IMG/VR virus record: IMGVR_UViG_3300046499_000532
Location: 1 to 24,830 of that record
From: a virus
Reading direction: 5' to 3' (one strand)
DNA length: 24,830 nucleotides
The notes beneath the pieces are model-generated. The model worked only from the letters and a program-made list of their open reading frames with translations. It was not told where the DNA came from and searched no databases. This document shows, piece after piece, positions 1 to 6,534 of this stretch; position 1 is the first letter of the stretch, and every line of letters starts with the position of its first letter. Both the position numbers and the translations under genes were made by a program.

Positions 1-34
1 TCGGAGAGGTTGGTGGGTATCGGGGCCCGTCGCT

Positions 35-376
35 TTACGGCTCGGGGAGCCTTTCGCTTGGGGGCTGCCATGGCCACGTCTCCGGTTTCTCCTGGTTGCG
101 GTATTTCTTGCGGAGCTTGGCTCGGTCGTTGGGAAGCATTCCGCCCCATACGCCGTAGCGTTCGCAGTTCTTCATGGCCCAGTCCAGGCAGCGTTGCCGC
201 ATCGGGCAGACGTTCCCGTCGGTGTCGCCATTACAGATCGAGGCGGCTTCCCGGAGGTCGTCGAACCACGGGTCGTAATCACGGGAGGGGGTCTGGTACT
301 TGCGGCACTTGGCCTCGAATTCGGGGTCATCACCGCCGGTCCAGTCGGGAGCCGAGCATCGGGAGAAGAGGGCCAC
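35..376 (-). CDS. WhiB-like iron-sulfur transcription factor
   Basis: The 113-aa protein has a WhiB-like core: Cys48, Cys57, Cys63 and Cys71, a CPMRQRCLDWA segment, then the GVWGG turn at 75-79 and a basic tail (RAKLRKKYR) that in this family contacts DNA. WhiB proteins bind a 4Fe-4S cluster through four cysteines and work with the primary sigma factor. The Cys spacing is looser than the chromosomal C-x2-C-x5-C form; I recall similar spacing in actinophage versions. The start is GTG at 376, immediately after the upstream gene's stop, with GGAG about 6 nt before it. It is the last gene I see in the recA unit. Phage WhiB proteins such as that of mycobacteriophage TM4 can interfere with host WhiB; a similar role here is inference. 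Confidence 0.88.
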   Translation of the reverse strand: MALFSRCSAPDWTGGDDPEFEAKCRKYQTPSRDYDPWFDDLREAASICNGDTDGNVCPMRQRCLDWAMKNCERYGVWGGMLPNDRAKLRKKYRNQEKPETWPWQPPSERLPEP

Positions 377-682
377 TCAGTTCTCCAGGATGGTGTCGAA
401 GGTTTCCTGGGAGAGCACCATCCAGTTCCTCCCTCCCATCTCGATGACGAAGACCATTTCTCTCCCGGAGAGCAGTGCGTTGCGTTCGGCGAGTACGAGT
501 TCGTCGACCTTGAGGGGGTACTGGCGTTTCTCTGTGGTCTTGGCCTCGAAGGAGAACTCGTCGTTTCGGACGTCGTTCTTGTGAATCCAGCCGTTGCCTG
601 ATCCGGGGCTGACCTTGCCGTCGTACTTCTTGGCTAGGCCCTTTTCCTGCCGCTGGGACCTTTTAAGGCCGCGGTTCGTCAC
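377..682 (-). CDS. Putative PDDEXK-type nuclease / Holliday junction resolvase-like protein
   Basis: This 101-aa protein contains PGSGNGWIHKNDV at about residues 26-38, followed by FSFEAKTT at 44-51. That matches the pattern of small phage resolvase-like nucleases of the PDDEXK fold: a PGSGN loop, an Asp in the NDV segment and an E-x-K pair. The predicted strand FVIEMGG and the helices around it also fit. Such enzymes cut branched DNA made during recombination and replication. The start is GTG at 682, overlapping the small membrane-protein gene by 20 bp, with GAGG about 7 nt upstream inside that gene. Its position behind recA fits a recombination role. The fold call is by motif only; a general nuclease is the main alternative. 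Confidence 0.6.
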   Translation of the reverse strand: MTNRGLKRSQRQEKGLAKKYDGKVSPGSGNGWIHKNDVRNDEFSFEAKTTEKRQYPLKVDELVLAERNALLSGREMVFVIEMGGRNWMVLSQETFDTILEN

Positions 683-821
683 CTGCGAGCCTCTTTCGAA
701 TCATGTCCAGGAGCTGGTCGATTTCGTCGGACTTCCTTTTGAGGAATCGACTGGCCCGCCAGGAGACGAACATGATGTAGACCGCTTCAACGAGGGCGAG
801 AGCGGCCAGGGCCGCGATCAC
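663..821 (-). CDS. Small single-span membrane protein, function unknown
   Basis: A 52-aa protein starting at GTG 819-821, which overlaps the recA stop by 4 bp (GTGA). GGAG lies about 8 nt upstream inside recA, which is why I chose this start over longer in-frame possibilities that would run inside recA. Residues 1-20 are hydrophobic (VIAALAALALVEAVYIMFVS) and form one transmembrane helix. The rest is a charged, probably helical or coiled segment (KRKSDEIDQLLDMIRKRL). The layout resembles small phage membrane proteins, but I do not recognise the family. Confidence 0.6.
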   Translation of the reverse strand: MIAALAALALVEAVYIMFVSWRASRFLKRKSDEIDQLLDMIRKRLAGDEPRP

Positions 822-1879
822 GCGGCGATCTCCGGTGCGTCGGGGTGGAATGCCCGCTGGAGGACGGCTGCGGCGATCTCGTCCTGTAGGTCGAGTTCGG
901 CGCGGAGGGAGTCGATGATCCCGTCCTTGAGGTCCCAGGTGCGGTCGCCGAAGTCGAAGTAGCGGCCACGGCGCTTGATGACGTCGTGGTAGACGCCCCA
1001 GGTCATGAGGTCCCGGACCACGTCCCAGTTGCCGGCGGTGATGCCGCGCGAGGGCGAGTCGTCCCAGTAGAAGTGCGTCTCGGCGGTCTTCTGCGGGCCG
1101 GCCGACTTGTGCTTGACCGTCTTGAACTTCATGGCCTGGCCGACGCGGGCCTTGCCCTTGCCGGGGGTCGCCTCGTCGAGGAACTCGGCTCGGGAGACTT
1201 CGAGCCTGGTCCAGTAGGCGAAATTTTTGCCGAGGCCGCCGGGAGTGGTCTTGGGGGTGCCCTGGGGGCTGAAGCCTCCGACCTTCTCGCGCCACTGGTT
1301 GATGACGATGCCCATGACCGCGCGTTCGTCGGTGATGTGGCTGCGCTTGGTCGCCTTGCCGGCCTTCCGGAAGAACTTGTTGGTGACGCGGGCACCGAGG
1401 CTGATCGACAGCTCGTCCATCGCCTTCGCGGCTTCCTCGTCAGGGACGAGCGCCGGGTAGCTGTCGAGCACGATGGCGTCGACCGAGCGGGAGCCGGCGA
1501 AGTCGAGCATGACCTCGTACGCCTCTTCCATGGCGTTGGTCTCCGCCACGATCACCTGGTCGGTGTTGACGCCGAGCTTTTGCGCCCAGTCGAAGTCGTA
1601 GTCCTCTGCCGCGACCCACAGGGTGCTGTGGTCGGGGTTCTTGGCTTGCTGGTTCGCGATCGTCTTGTGTACGACGGTCGTCTTGCCGCTGCTTTCGAAC
1701 CCGATGATCTCGGTCCACTTGTTCGCCGCGAAACCTCCGCCGAGGATGATGTCGAGCGGCAGGTTGCCCGTGGCGAATGGTGGAGCGATCCGCATGTCGG
1801 AGGCCATGATCATCGTCTCGGGCCCGTACTTCTTGTTCAGTTGGGCCACGAGCGCGAGCGCCTCTGCCGACACTGCCAC
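818..1879 (-). CDS. recA: RecA-like recombinase
   Basis: About 353 aa. The Walker A motif GFESSGKT lies at residues 60-67, preceded by the typical RecA segment PLDIILGGGF and followed by LWVAAEDYDFDWAQKLGV, which corresponds to bacterial FIDAEHALD. Walker B is DAIVLDSYPALVP, and the later segment TPGGLGKNFAYWTRLEVSR matches the RecA core beyond the L2 loop (GG-x-ALKF-x-A in bacteria). RecA forms ATP-dependent filaments on single-stranded DNA for strand exchange and repair. The sequence is clearly diverged from host RecA. I chose GTG 1877-1879 because AAGGGG ends about 6 nt upstream; GTG at 1873 is an alternative. The open frame continues upstream to 1960 but would translate the 12-bp repeat array at 1892-1928, so that extension is probably not coding. 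Confidence 0.88.
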   Translation of the reverse strand: MAVSAEALALVAQLNKKYGPETMIMASDMRIAPPFATGNLPLDIILGGGFAANKWTEIIGFESSGKTTVVHKTIANQQAKNPDHSTLWVAAEDYDFDWAQKLGVNTDQVIVAETNAMEEAYEVMLDFAGSRSVDAIVLDSYPALVPDEEAAKAMDELSISLGARVTNKFFRKAGKATKRSHITDERAVMGIVINQWREKVGGFSPQGTPKTTPGGLGKNFAYWTRLEVSRAEFLDEATPGKGKARVGQAMKFKTVKHKSAGPQKTAETHFYWDDSPSRGITAGNWDVVRDLMTWGVYHDVIKRRGRYFDFGDRTWDLKDGIIDSLRAELDLQDEIAAAVLQRAFHPDAPEIAA

Positions 1880-1891
1880 GACGCCCCCCTT

Positions 1892-1928
1892 CTTGTTCCA
1901 CAAGTTGTTCGTCAACTTGTTGTTCAAG
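1892..1928 (-). repeat. 12-bp repeat array A (upstream of recA)
   Basis: On the minus strand three 12-bp units follow one another: TTGAACAACAAG, TTGACGAACAAC and TTGTGGAACAAG. The consensus is TTGTGGAACAAG. The gene-proximal unit is also a dyad, CTTGT-N3-ACAAG at 1892-1904. The array ends about 13 bp before the recA start. The same repeat occurs at 11834-11870, 18729-18764 and 21098-21146. Confidence 0.85.
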
Positions 1929-1932
1929 TAGG

Positions 1933-1940
1933 ACACTAGG
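1933..1940 (-). promoter_or_regulatory. Possible -10 element for the recA unit
   Basis: The minus strand has TAGTGT (fits TANNNT) directly upstream of repeat array A, so a transcript would start at or just inside the array. No good -35 hexamer is visible 16-18 bp further up. If real, a protein bound to the array would block initiation. Confidence 0.3.
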
Positions 1941-2010
1941 CGCCCGAGCGTTCCAGGCACATGGAGTCGAGTTGCTCGTGAGGATCACGGATCGATCACA
2001 GAATCCGGGC

Positions 2011-2050
2011 AAAACAAAACCCCCGGCTGCCAGGGGGTGGCGGCCGGGGG
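2011..2050 (-). terminator. Intrinsic terminator of the 60-aa gene
   Basis: On the minus strand an 8-bp GC stem (CCCCCGGC / GCCGGGGG; arms at 2043-2050 and 2020-2027) is followed by TTTTGTTTT at 2011-2019. This is a textbook Rho-independent terminator. It separates the small gene ending at 2072 from the recA unit. Confidence 0.85.
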
Positions 2051-2071
2051 CGGCGTCTGCGGGGGCTGGAC

Positions 2072-2254
2072 TCAGACGGGAAGGATCGTTCTCGCGAGCT
2101 GGTAGGTGACAGCGCCGGTACCGAGATGCACCATGCACTTGACGAGGCCCGTTTCGACAGCGTTCGCGAGCGCCTCACTCGTCAGGACTTCATCCATGAC
2201 TTCAGCCACCGAAGCGGGCACTCGCAGGCCCAGCCCACCCTCAATCTCCACCAT
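2072..2254 (-). CDS. Small protein, function unknown
   Basis: A 60-aa protein starting at ATG 2252-2254, with GGAG 5 nt upstream; longer in-frame starts lack a comparable site. It begins MVEIEGGLGLRVPASVAEVM and is mildly acidic and helical, with no motif I recognise and no membrane span. It forms a single-gene unit ending in the terminator at 2011-2050. It is divergent from the XRE cassette at 2494, so both may share the control region between them. Confidence 0.6.
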   Translation of the reverse strand: MVEIEGGLGLRVPASVAEVMDEVLTSEALANAVETGLVKCMVHLGTGAVTYQLARTILPV

Positions 2255-2493
2255 GACCGCTCCATGCCGACCGGACGCCGCAGGCCGCCCCCTGAGAAAC
2301 AGAAGGACCAGCCGGCGCGTGCCGGCGGTCAACGTCCACTTCCTGAGGATGCGGCGCGTGAGGCGTGGTTGTCAACTAAACTTTCCAATAGTCGGATCCT
2401 GTGTAGAGACGGGTAGGTTGCGGTGATCCAATCCTTGGCCACGGTTTACGACGGCGGACATGACCGGCCGCCCACCAGCAGGGAGACCACCTC
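2255..2493. promoter_or_regulatory. Divergent control region between the 60-aa gene and the XRE gene
   Basis: No gene is convincing here. A locally AT-rich patch at about 2365-2400 contains the 9-bp palindrome GTTGTCAAC (2368-2376). Within it the minus strand carries TTGACA (2370-2375), a perfect -35 hexamer. A weak -10-like CATCCT lies 18 bp downstream, which would drive the 60-aa gene. The palindrome is a natural candidate operator for the XRE protein encoded next door. No strong plus-strand promoter is visible. All functions are inferred from position. Confidence 0.35.
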
Positions 2494-2979
2494 TTGAGCG
2501 ACAGATCTTTGGCGTCCAAGGTGTCCTGGCTCATGGACCACACACAGGGCCCGGACGGCAAGCCGTGGACCACCCGCTCGCTCGCGGCGGAGACACAGGC
2601 ACACGGGGAGGGGATGTCGCACGCGACCGTGGGGAAGATCGCGGACGGCACCAACGACAACCCCCGCATGAAGACCGTCGAGGACCTGGCGGCAGCGCTG
2701 GCAGTCTCGCCCGGATTCTTCTTTTCGCTGTACGATGTGTCCGATTTGCCTTCGGTTCAAATGTTCGGTAACCCTCGGATACGTGAATTGCTTACCGCGA
2801 TGCAGCGCCTGAGCCCTGCTGACCTAGCCGACGTCGAGGCTCTGGTCGCAGCGCGTGTGAGTGAAGCAGGCGACCCCCCAACGCATCCCCTCCCCCCACC
2901 TCCCGAGCCGCCGAGGCGGCCCGGACGTCGCCGTATGTCCGAGGCTGCACGACGCGCTGCAAAGTCACTGGAGCCCTAG
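2494..2979 (+). CDS. XRE-family helix-turn-helix regulator
   Basis: This 161-aa protein starts at TTG 2494, with GGGAG about 8 nt upstream. Residues about 26-75 form an XRE/Cro-type DNA-binding domain: TTRSLAAET, then SHATVGKIADGTNDNPRMKTVEDLAAALAVSP, the usual ending of the five-helix fold. A second helical region follows (IRELLTAMQRLSPADLADVEALVAARV), then a proline-rich linker and a basic tail (RRPGRRRMSEAARRAAK). It is one of three plus-strand genes I support and is followed after 1 bp by a membrane-protein gene. Similar XRE plus membrane-protein pairs occur in Streptomyces chromosomes. It could be a lysogeny repressor or the regulator of an accessory cassette; the sequence does not decide between these. 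Confidence 0.82.
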   Translation: MSDRSLASKVSWLMDHTQGPDGKPWTTRSLAAETQAHGEGMSHATVGKIADGTNDNPRMKTVEDLAAALAVSPGFFFSLYDVSDLPSVQMFGNPRIRELLTAMQRLSPADLADVEALVAARVSEAGDPPTHPLPPPPEPPRRPGRRRMSEAARRAAKSLEP

Positions 2980-2980
2980 C

Positions 2981-3769
2981 TTGAAAAGCGCGTTCTACTC
3001 GGCGTCGCTCGTCCTTGGACTCATAGCTACCGCCGAGCTTTTCCGCCGCTCCCGCAACAAGGCTGGCCACCGCAGCACCGTGATCGGGGCCAGCCTCGCC
3101 TGCACCGCCACTGCGTTCGCGACCGTCGCCATCGCCTTCGCCGACCCCCTCATCGTGCGGCCGTTCGCTGAGGCCACGGGCATCACGGGCCTCGCCATGT
3201 TCATATCGGGCACGGCGGTACTCGGCCTGCTCGTCATGATCCTGGCGCTGCTGTCCTGGTGGATCTTCCGGGGTGTCGCCTTCACCGTGTCGCTTCTGAC
3301 CATAGGCGTCATCACCGCGGCTGTGGCCGGCTCCATGGTCCTCTTGTTCGCCCAGTCGCCGCAGGCCAGCAAGTACACAGGGACCAGCCTGCGGTTCCTT
3401 GTCGCCGACCTCGCTCGGCACGGACCGCTGTGCAACAGGCCCGTCGCGTACGCGTGCATCTACTTCAGCTACGTGATCTTGGCGTGCATCGGCGTCACCC
3501 TGGGCTTCTCATTTCTCGGACTCGGCGCCAAGGATCTGGGACTCCGCGTGTCAGCCGGCTTCTGGTCAGCCGCCTGCGCTGGAACCATGGGCATCGTCTA
3601 CGCGGGGCTCAGCCTTTACGCAGTCATATCGGGGGCAGTCCTGCACCACCTCGTCCTCCCGTTCGGGGGGACCGAGACGGCGACGGCATTCGGCGTGTGC
3701 GGAGCGCTGGCCTTCGCGTGCGCAGTGCTCATCCCCTACGTCCCCATGAAGCCCCAGCGAGCCCGCTGA
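2981..3769 (+). CDS. Multi-pass membrane protein, partner of the XRE regulator
   Basis: This 262-aa protein starts at TTG 2981, one base after the XRE stop, with GGAG (2970-2973) 7 nt upstream. An earlier in-frame ATG at 2861 would overlap the XRE gene heavily and is less likely. Seven or so hydrophobic spans are visible. The first begins in SAFYSASLVLGLIATAELF; others are GLAMFISGTAVLGLLVMILALLS, FTVSLLTIGVITAAVAGSMVLLF, YFSYVILACIGVTLGFSFLGLG, SAACAGTMGIVYAGLSLYAV and FGVCGALAFACAVLIPYV. The layout recalls Streptomyces membrane proteins annotated MAB_1171c-type putative transporter that pair with XRE regulators, but that is a resemblance only. No catalytic motif is visible. The gene is co-transcribed with the XRE gene and ended by the hairpin at 3783-3819. 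Confidence 0.75.
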   Translation: MKSAFYSASLVLGLIATAELFRRSRNKAGHRSTVIGASLACTATAFATVAIAFADPLIVRPFAEATGITGLAMFISGTAVLGLLVMILALLSWWIFRGVAFTVSLLTIGVITAAVAGSMVLLFAQSPQASKYTGTSLRFLVADLARHGPLCNRPVAYACIYFSYVILACIGVTLGFSFLGLGAKDLGLRVSAGFWSAACAGTMGIVYAGLSLYAVISGAVLHHLVLPFGGTETATAFGVCGALAFACAVLIPYVPMKPQRAR

Positions 3770-3782
3770 CGCCGCAGGAACG

Positions 3783-3819
3783 CAGCAGGGGCCACACCTG
3801 TGCGATGTGGCCCCTGCTG
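3783..3819. terminator. Convergent (bidirectional) hairpin terminator
   Basis: A perfect 14-bp stem, CAGCAGGGGCCACA at 3783-3796 paired with 3806-3819, has a 9-nt loop. It lies between the plus-strand membrane-protein gene (stop at 3769) and the minus-strand RNR gene (stop at 3832). No long T-run follows on either strand. Its strength and position indicate a shared terminator. Confidence 0.8.
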
Positions 3820-3831
3820 TGTGTCTGCGGG

Positions 3832-5781
3832 TCAGGCGACGAGGTCGACGACCTCACACGCGCCGGCCGTGCACGCCAGTTCCTGGCTGCCGACCGTGGA
3901 GTCCTCGACCTCCCAGAACGGCAGGTCCTCCCAGTGGATCTCTGCCGGCATACGGCTCAGCAGCTCCTCGTACGCCTCGCGCGAGCACTCCTCATACGGC
4001 GCCTGCTGGTAGGTGTGGTCCGAGTGGGGCAGGAAGCTGACGCCGCTGATCTCGGACAGGTGGCTCCACACCCACTCCCCGACCTCGTCCCACTCCTCGT
4101 TGCGTACCGAGATGGTCACCGACGGCTTGTGATCGCACCAGTGCCGCTGGACATCGAGCCACAGCTTCAGGTGGTCGACCGCGGTGACCTGGTCGCGAGT
4201 GATCGCGCCGGCCGGCGCCGCGATGGGGAACGAGAAGACGTTGTTGCTCGGGCTCATGACGTCGTCCTCGCACGGTACGCCGTAGGTCTGCATGAGCTGG
4301 GACAGCGGGTCCTTCTTGTCGGCCCGGACGCGGCGGATGTAGTACTCGCTGTGCCAGGTGTGCAGGCCCGAGGAGACCCCCGTGAGCTGCGAGACGGTCC
4401 CGGACGGCTTCACGCAGGTGATCGCGTGGGATCGGTTGATGCCCAGCTCGTCGGCGTATTCGGCGTTGACCGAGGACGACAGTTCCCGCAGCTCGTCGAG
4501 CAGCTCGTTGCGCTTCACGGCCGACTGGGTGACCAGTAGATCGGAGCCGAAGACCCCGGTGAGGGAAGCGCCCAGGAGGCGCTCCTCCTCGGCGTTCTGG
4601 CGCCACTCGTCACGCAGGAAGGGGTAGTCGGTCAGCGTGCTCTGCCACGTGCCCAGAATCGTCGCCAGCTCGACCTTGCGGGCCAGCGTTTCCTTGGTGT
4701 CGTCCTCGCGGACCACGACCTCCGAGAGGTTGCAGAAACTGAACGGACGCAGAATGATCTCGCTGCACGGGTTTGTCCCGTACATGACGTCCTCATCCCG
4801 CTTGCCGTACTTGCCCGCCTGCCGCTGGGCGGCGCCGCGGTGGAAAATACCGCGCTCGCCCGAGCCCGAGGCGACGAGGCTGGCCCACTCGACGTCGAAA
4901 TCCTCGCGGCTCATGTCGTCCGAGTACACAGCGCTGTTGTTGGCCAGTTGGCGGTAGGGGTGGTCCTTCCACCACTCCCCCGACTTGGCCTCGGCCATCT
5001 CCCGGTCGGCGAGGTCGGACAGCGAGATCATCGCCGAGCGTCGTACGCCACCCACCACGATCACCGATGCGATCTTGCAGGCGAGGTCGTGGGCCTCGAT
5101 CGGACGCAGGCGACGGCCGGCCGCGCCGTGCAGGAGCTTGATCGTGAAGTCGAAGAGGTCCTGGAGGGGTTCGGGGCCGGACGCACGGCCGCCGAAGGTG
5201 CGCAGGCGCGCGCCTGCCGGCCGTACCTCGCTCGTGTCGATGCTGGGGATGATGCCGTCCAGCCACACCAGGCGCAGTAGCTCGTCAAACGCCTCCGCCC
5301 ATCCCAGCTTGCTGTCTCCGACGGTGATGACGATCTCCGGTACCCGCCGCAGGAGGTCGGGGACGACCGGGAGCTGGGAGACGTAGTGGTTCTCGACGCT
5401 GTAACCGACGCCGGTCCCGTTCATCAGGATGAAGAGCAGTTCGGAGAAGGCGCGCAGGTCCTGCAAGGGGAGGTACGAGCAGTTGAAGCCGGCGATGTTG
5501 GACAGTTCGAGTGCTTCGCCGGCTGTCATCACCGCGCGCATGCTCGGCATGACGTCGTGCTGGAGGACCGCGTGGCGCATCGCGTACAGCAGGTCCTTGT
5601 CCGGACGGTAGTCGAACTCGTCGGCCAGGTGCTTGGTCATGAACGCGAAGTACCGGTCCACGGTCTCCGCCCACGTCTCCCGGCGTGATTCGGCTTCTAC
5701 GTACCGCGCGTATCGGGACAGCGCTATGTAGTTCCGGTACGGGTCCTGGAGGGTTCCGTCCGGGTTGAGGATGGTACTCAA
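3832..5781 (-). CDS. nrdJ: Class II (adenosylcobalamin-dependent) ribonucleotide reductase
   Basis: The 649-aa enzyme reduces ribonucleotides to deoxyribonucleotides for phage DNA synthesis. The catalytic cysteines of the monomeric class II enzyme are all recognisable. Cys101 (FNCSYL) and Cys350 (FSFCNLSE) are the redox pair, and Cys339 in NPCSE (337-341) is the thiyl-radical cysteine together with Asn337 and Glu341. Cys637 and Cys642 near the C-terminus (ACTAGACE) are the re-reducing pair. The 11-residue gap between the second and third catalytic cysteines and the 5-residue gap of the tail pair match the Lactobacillus leichmannii enzyme, as I recall its numbering. The protein is somewhat shorter than that enzyme (about 739 aa). 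The start is TTG at 5781, with GGAGAG just upstream. It is the last gene of its leftward unit. It would depend on host vitamin B12 cofactor. Confidence 0.94.
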   Translation of the reverse strand: MSTILNPDGTLQDPYRNYIALSRYARYVEAESRRETWAETVDRYFAFMTKHLADEFDYRPDKDLLYAMRHAVLQHDVMPSMRAVMTAGEALELSNIAGFNCSYLPLQDLRAFSELLFILMNGTGVGYSVENHYVSQLPVVPDLLRRVPEIVITVGDSKLGWAEAFDELLRLVWLDGIIPSIDTSEVRPAGARLRTFGGRASGPEPLQDLFDFTIKLLHGAAGRRLRPIEAHDLACKIASVIVVGGVRRSAMISLSDLADREMAEAKSGEWWKDHPYRQLANNSAVYSDDMSREDFDVEWASLVASGSGERGIFHRGAAQRQAGKYGKRDEDVMYGTNPCSEIILRPFSFCNLSEVVVREDDTKETLARKVELATILGTWQSTLTDYPFLRDEWRQNAEEERLLGASLTGVFGSDLLVTQSAVKRNELLDELRELSSSVNAEYADELGINRSHAITCVKPSGTVSQLTGVSSGLHTWHSEYYIRRVRADKKDPLSQLMQTYGVPCEDDVMSPSNNVFSFPIAAPAGAITRDQVTAVDHLKLWLDVQRHWCDHKPSVTISVRNEEWDEVGEWVWSHLSEISGVSFLPHSDHTYQQAPYEECSREAYEELLSRMPAEIHWEDLPFWEVEDSTVGSQELACTAGACEVVDLVA

Positions 5782-5792
5782 TTGCTCTCCGG

Positions 5793-6164
5793 TTATCCGA
5801 GACGGCCGACTACGGTCATCGAGAAGCCGCCTTGTTTATTGGCCGCCGTCTGTCGCGCGGGGGTTGCCTTGCCCTCGGACTTGATGGTGAGTCCGGAGGT
5901 CGAGTGGAGTTTGGGATAGCCGCATTCGTAGCAGCGCTTGCCGGCCCGCGGTTCCGTGGGGATGGCGAAGTAGTTGCTGCCGCCGCATTCCGGGCACATC
6001 TCGGAGTTCCGGGCGTGTGCGGCCTGGCGGGGTGGTGGAGCCTGCTGCTCGAACTGGGCCGGGTACGGAGCCGGCGGCTGCTGGTACGGCTGTTGGTACG
6101 GCTGCGCAGGCGGCTGGTAGGCAGGCGCAGGGGCGCCGAGGTGCTTGTTCCAGAAGTTACTCAC
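5793..6164 (-). CDS. Zinc-ribbon protein with a Pro/Gln-rich N-terminus
   Basis: This 123-aa protein starts at GTG 6164, overlapping the preceding stop by one base (TAGTG). Residues about 10-48 are a Pro/Gln/Tyr-rich low-complexity stretch with YQQP-type repeats. A two-knuckle zinc ribbon follows: CPECGGSNYF, then 12 or so residues, then CYECGYPK. The rest is basic and glycine-rich. It sits between the 122-aa gene and RNR. Function is unknown; the ribbon suggests nucleic-acid or protein binding. Confidence 0.75.
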   Translation of the reverse strand: MSNFWNKHLGAPAPAYQPPAQPYQQPYQQPPAPYPAQFEQQAPPPRQAAHARNSEMCPECGGSNYFAIPTEPRAGKRCYECGYPKLHSTSGLTIKSEGKATPARQTAANKQGGFSMTVVGRLG

Positions 6165-6532
6165 TACACCACTCCGCTTTGGATGAGGCCCTTGTCGTTG
6201 AGGTTGGAAAGCACCGCGATGACAGAGGAGGTCAGAATGGCCTGGTAGTCCGTGCGGAACGCCGAGTACTCAGCCGGGTCGTCTTCCAAATCAGAGGTGT
6301 CCAGGATACCTCCGAAAAGAATGTCGGTGATGAGCGCTCCGTACACCGCGATAAGCGGGAAGAGCGGCTCAACTTCCGCCAGGCGCTCTGTCGATTCGCG
6401 CTGCTCCATTTCGAGCACCTCACTGCTGCGCCCGACCTGACCGCTCTTGACGAGCAGATCGTTTTCCGCTCGGCCGGCATTGAGGTCCTGAGCCAGTTCG
6501 GCCTTGAGGACCTCGAAGGGAATTGTTCTCAT
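6164..6532 (-). CDS. Conserved-looking phage protein, function unknown
   Basis: This 122-aa protein starts at ATG 6530-6532, 2 bp after the DNA polymerase stop. The N-terminal half is charged and helical (VLKAELAQDLNAGRAENDLLV; EVLEMEQRESTERLAEVE). A moderately hydrophobic segment follows (LFPLIAVYGALITDILFGGIL), then an acidic stretch and another mildly hydrophobic helix (AILTSSVIAVLSNLNDKGLI). The hydrophobic parts look more like a buried protein core than clear membrane spans. I do not recognise it. Confidence 0.65.
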   Translation of the reverse strand: MRTIPFEVLKAELAQDLNAGRAENDLLVKSGQVGRSSEVLEMEQRESTERLAEVEPLFPLIAVYGALITDILFGGILDTSDLEDDPAEYSAFRTDYQAILTSSVIAVLSNLNDKGLIQSGVV

Positions 6533-6534
6533 TG

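Noticed and set aside
1-34. Gene at the left edge
   Set aside because: Only 34 bases remain after the WhiB stop, too few to support any call.
1880-1960. Longer RecA N-terminus starting at 1960
   Set aside because: The extension translates the 12-bp repeat array (LNNKLTNNLWNKK) and ignores the good ribosome site before 1879. The same repeat gives similar Asn/Lys/Leu strings in unrelated frames at the other arrays, so it is DNA-level structure.
2255-2493. attP site or integrase remnant near the XRE cassette
   Set aside because: No integrase fragment, excisionase pair or tRNA-like core sequence was found, so temperate status is not shown by this window.
3259-4539. Long plus-strand open frame over the membrane-protein and RNR genes
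   Set aside because: Its translation is Arg/Val/Leu-rich with no domain, and it lies across two well-supported genes in other frames. It is a typical shadow of high-GC third-position bias, as are those at 6898-8385, 9525-10535, 13501-14787, 15640-17184 and 20045-21097.
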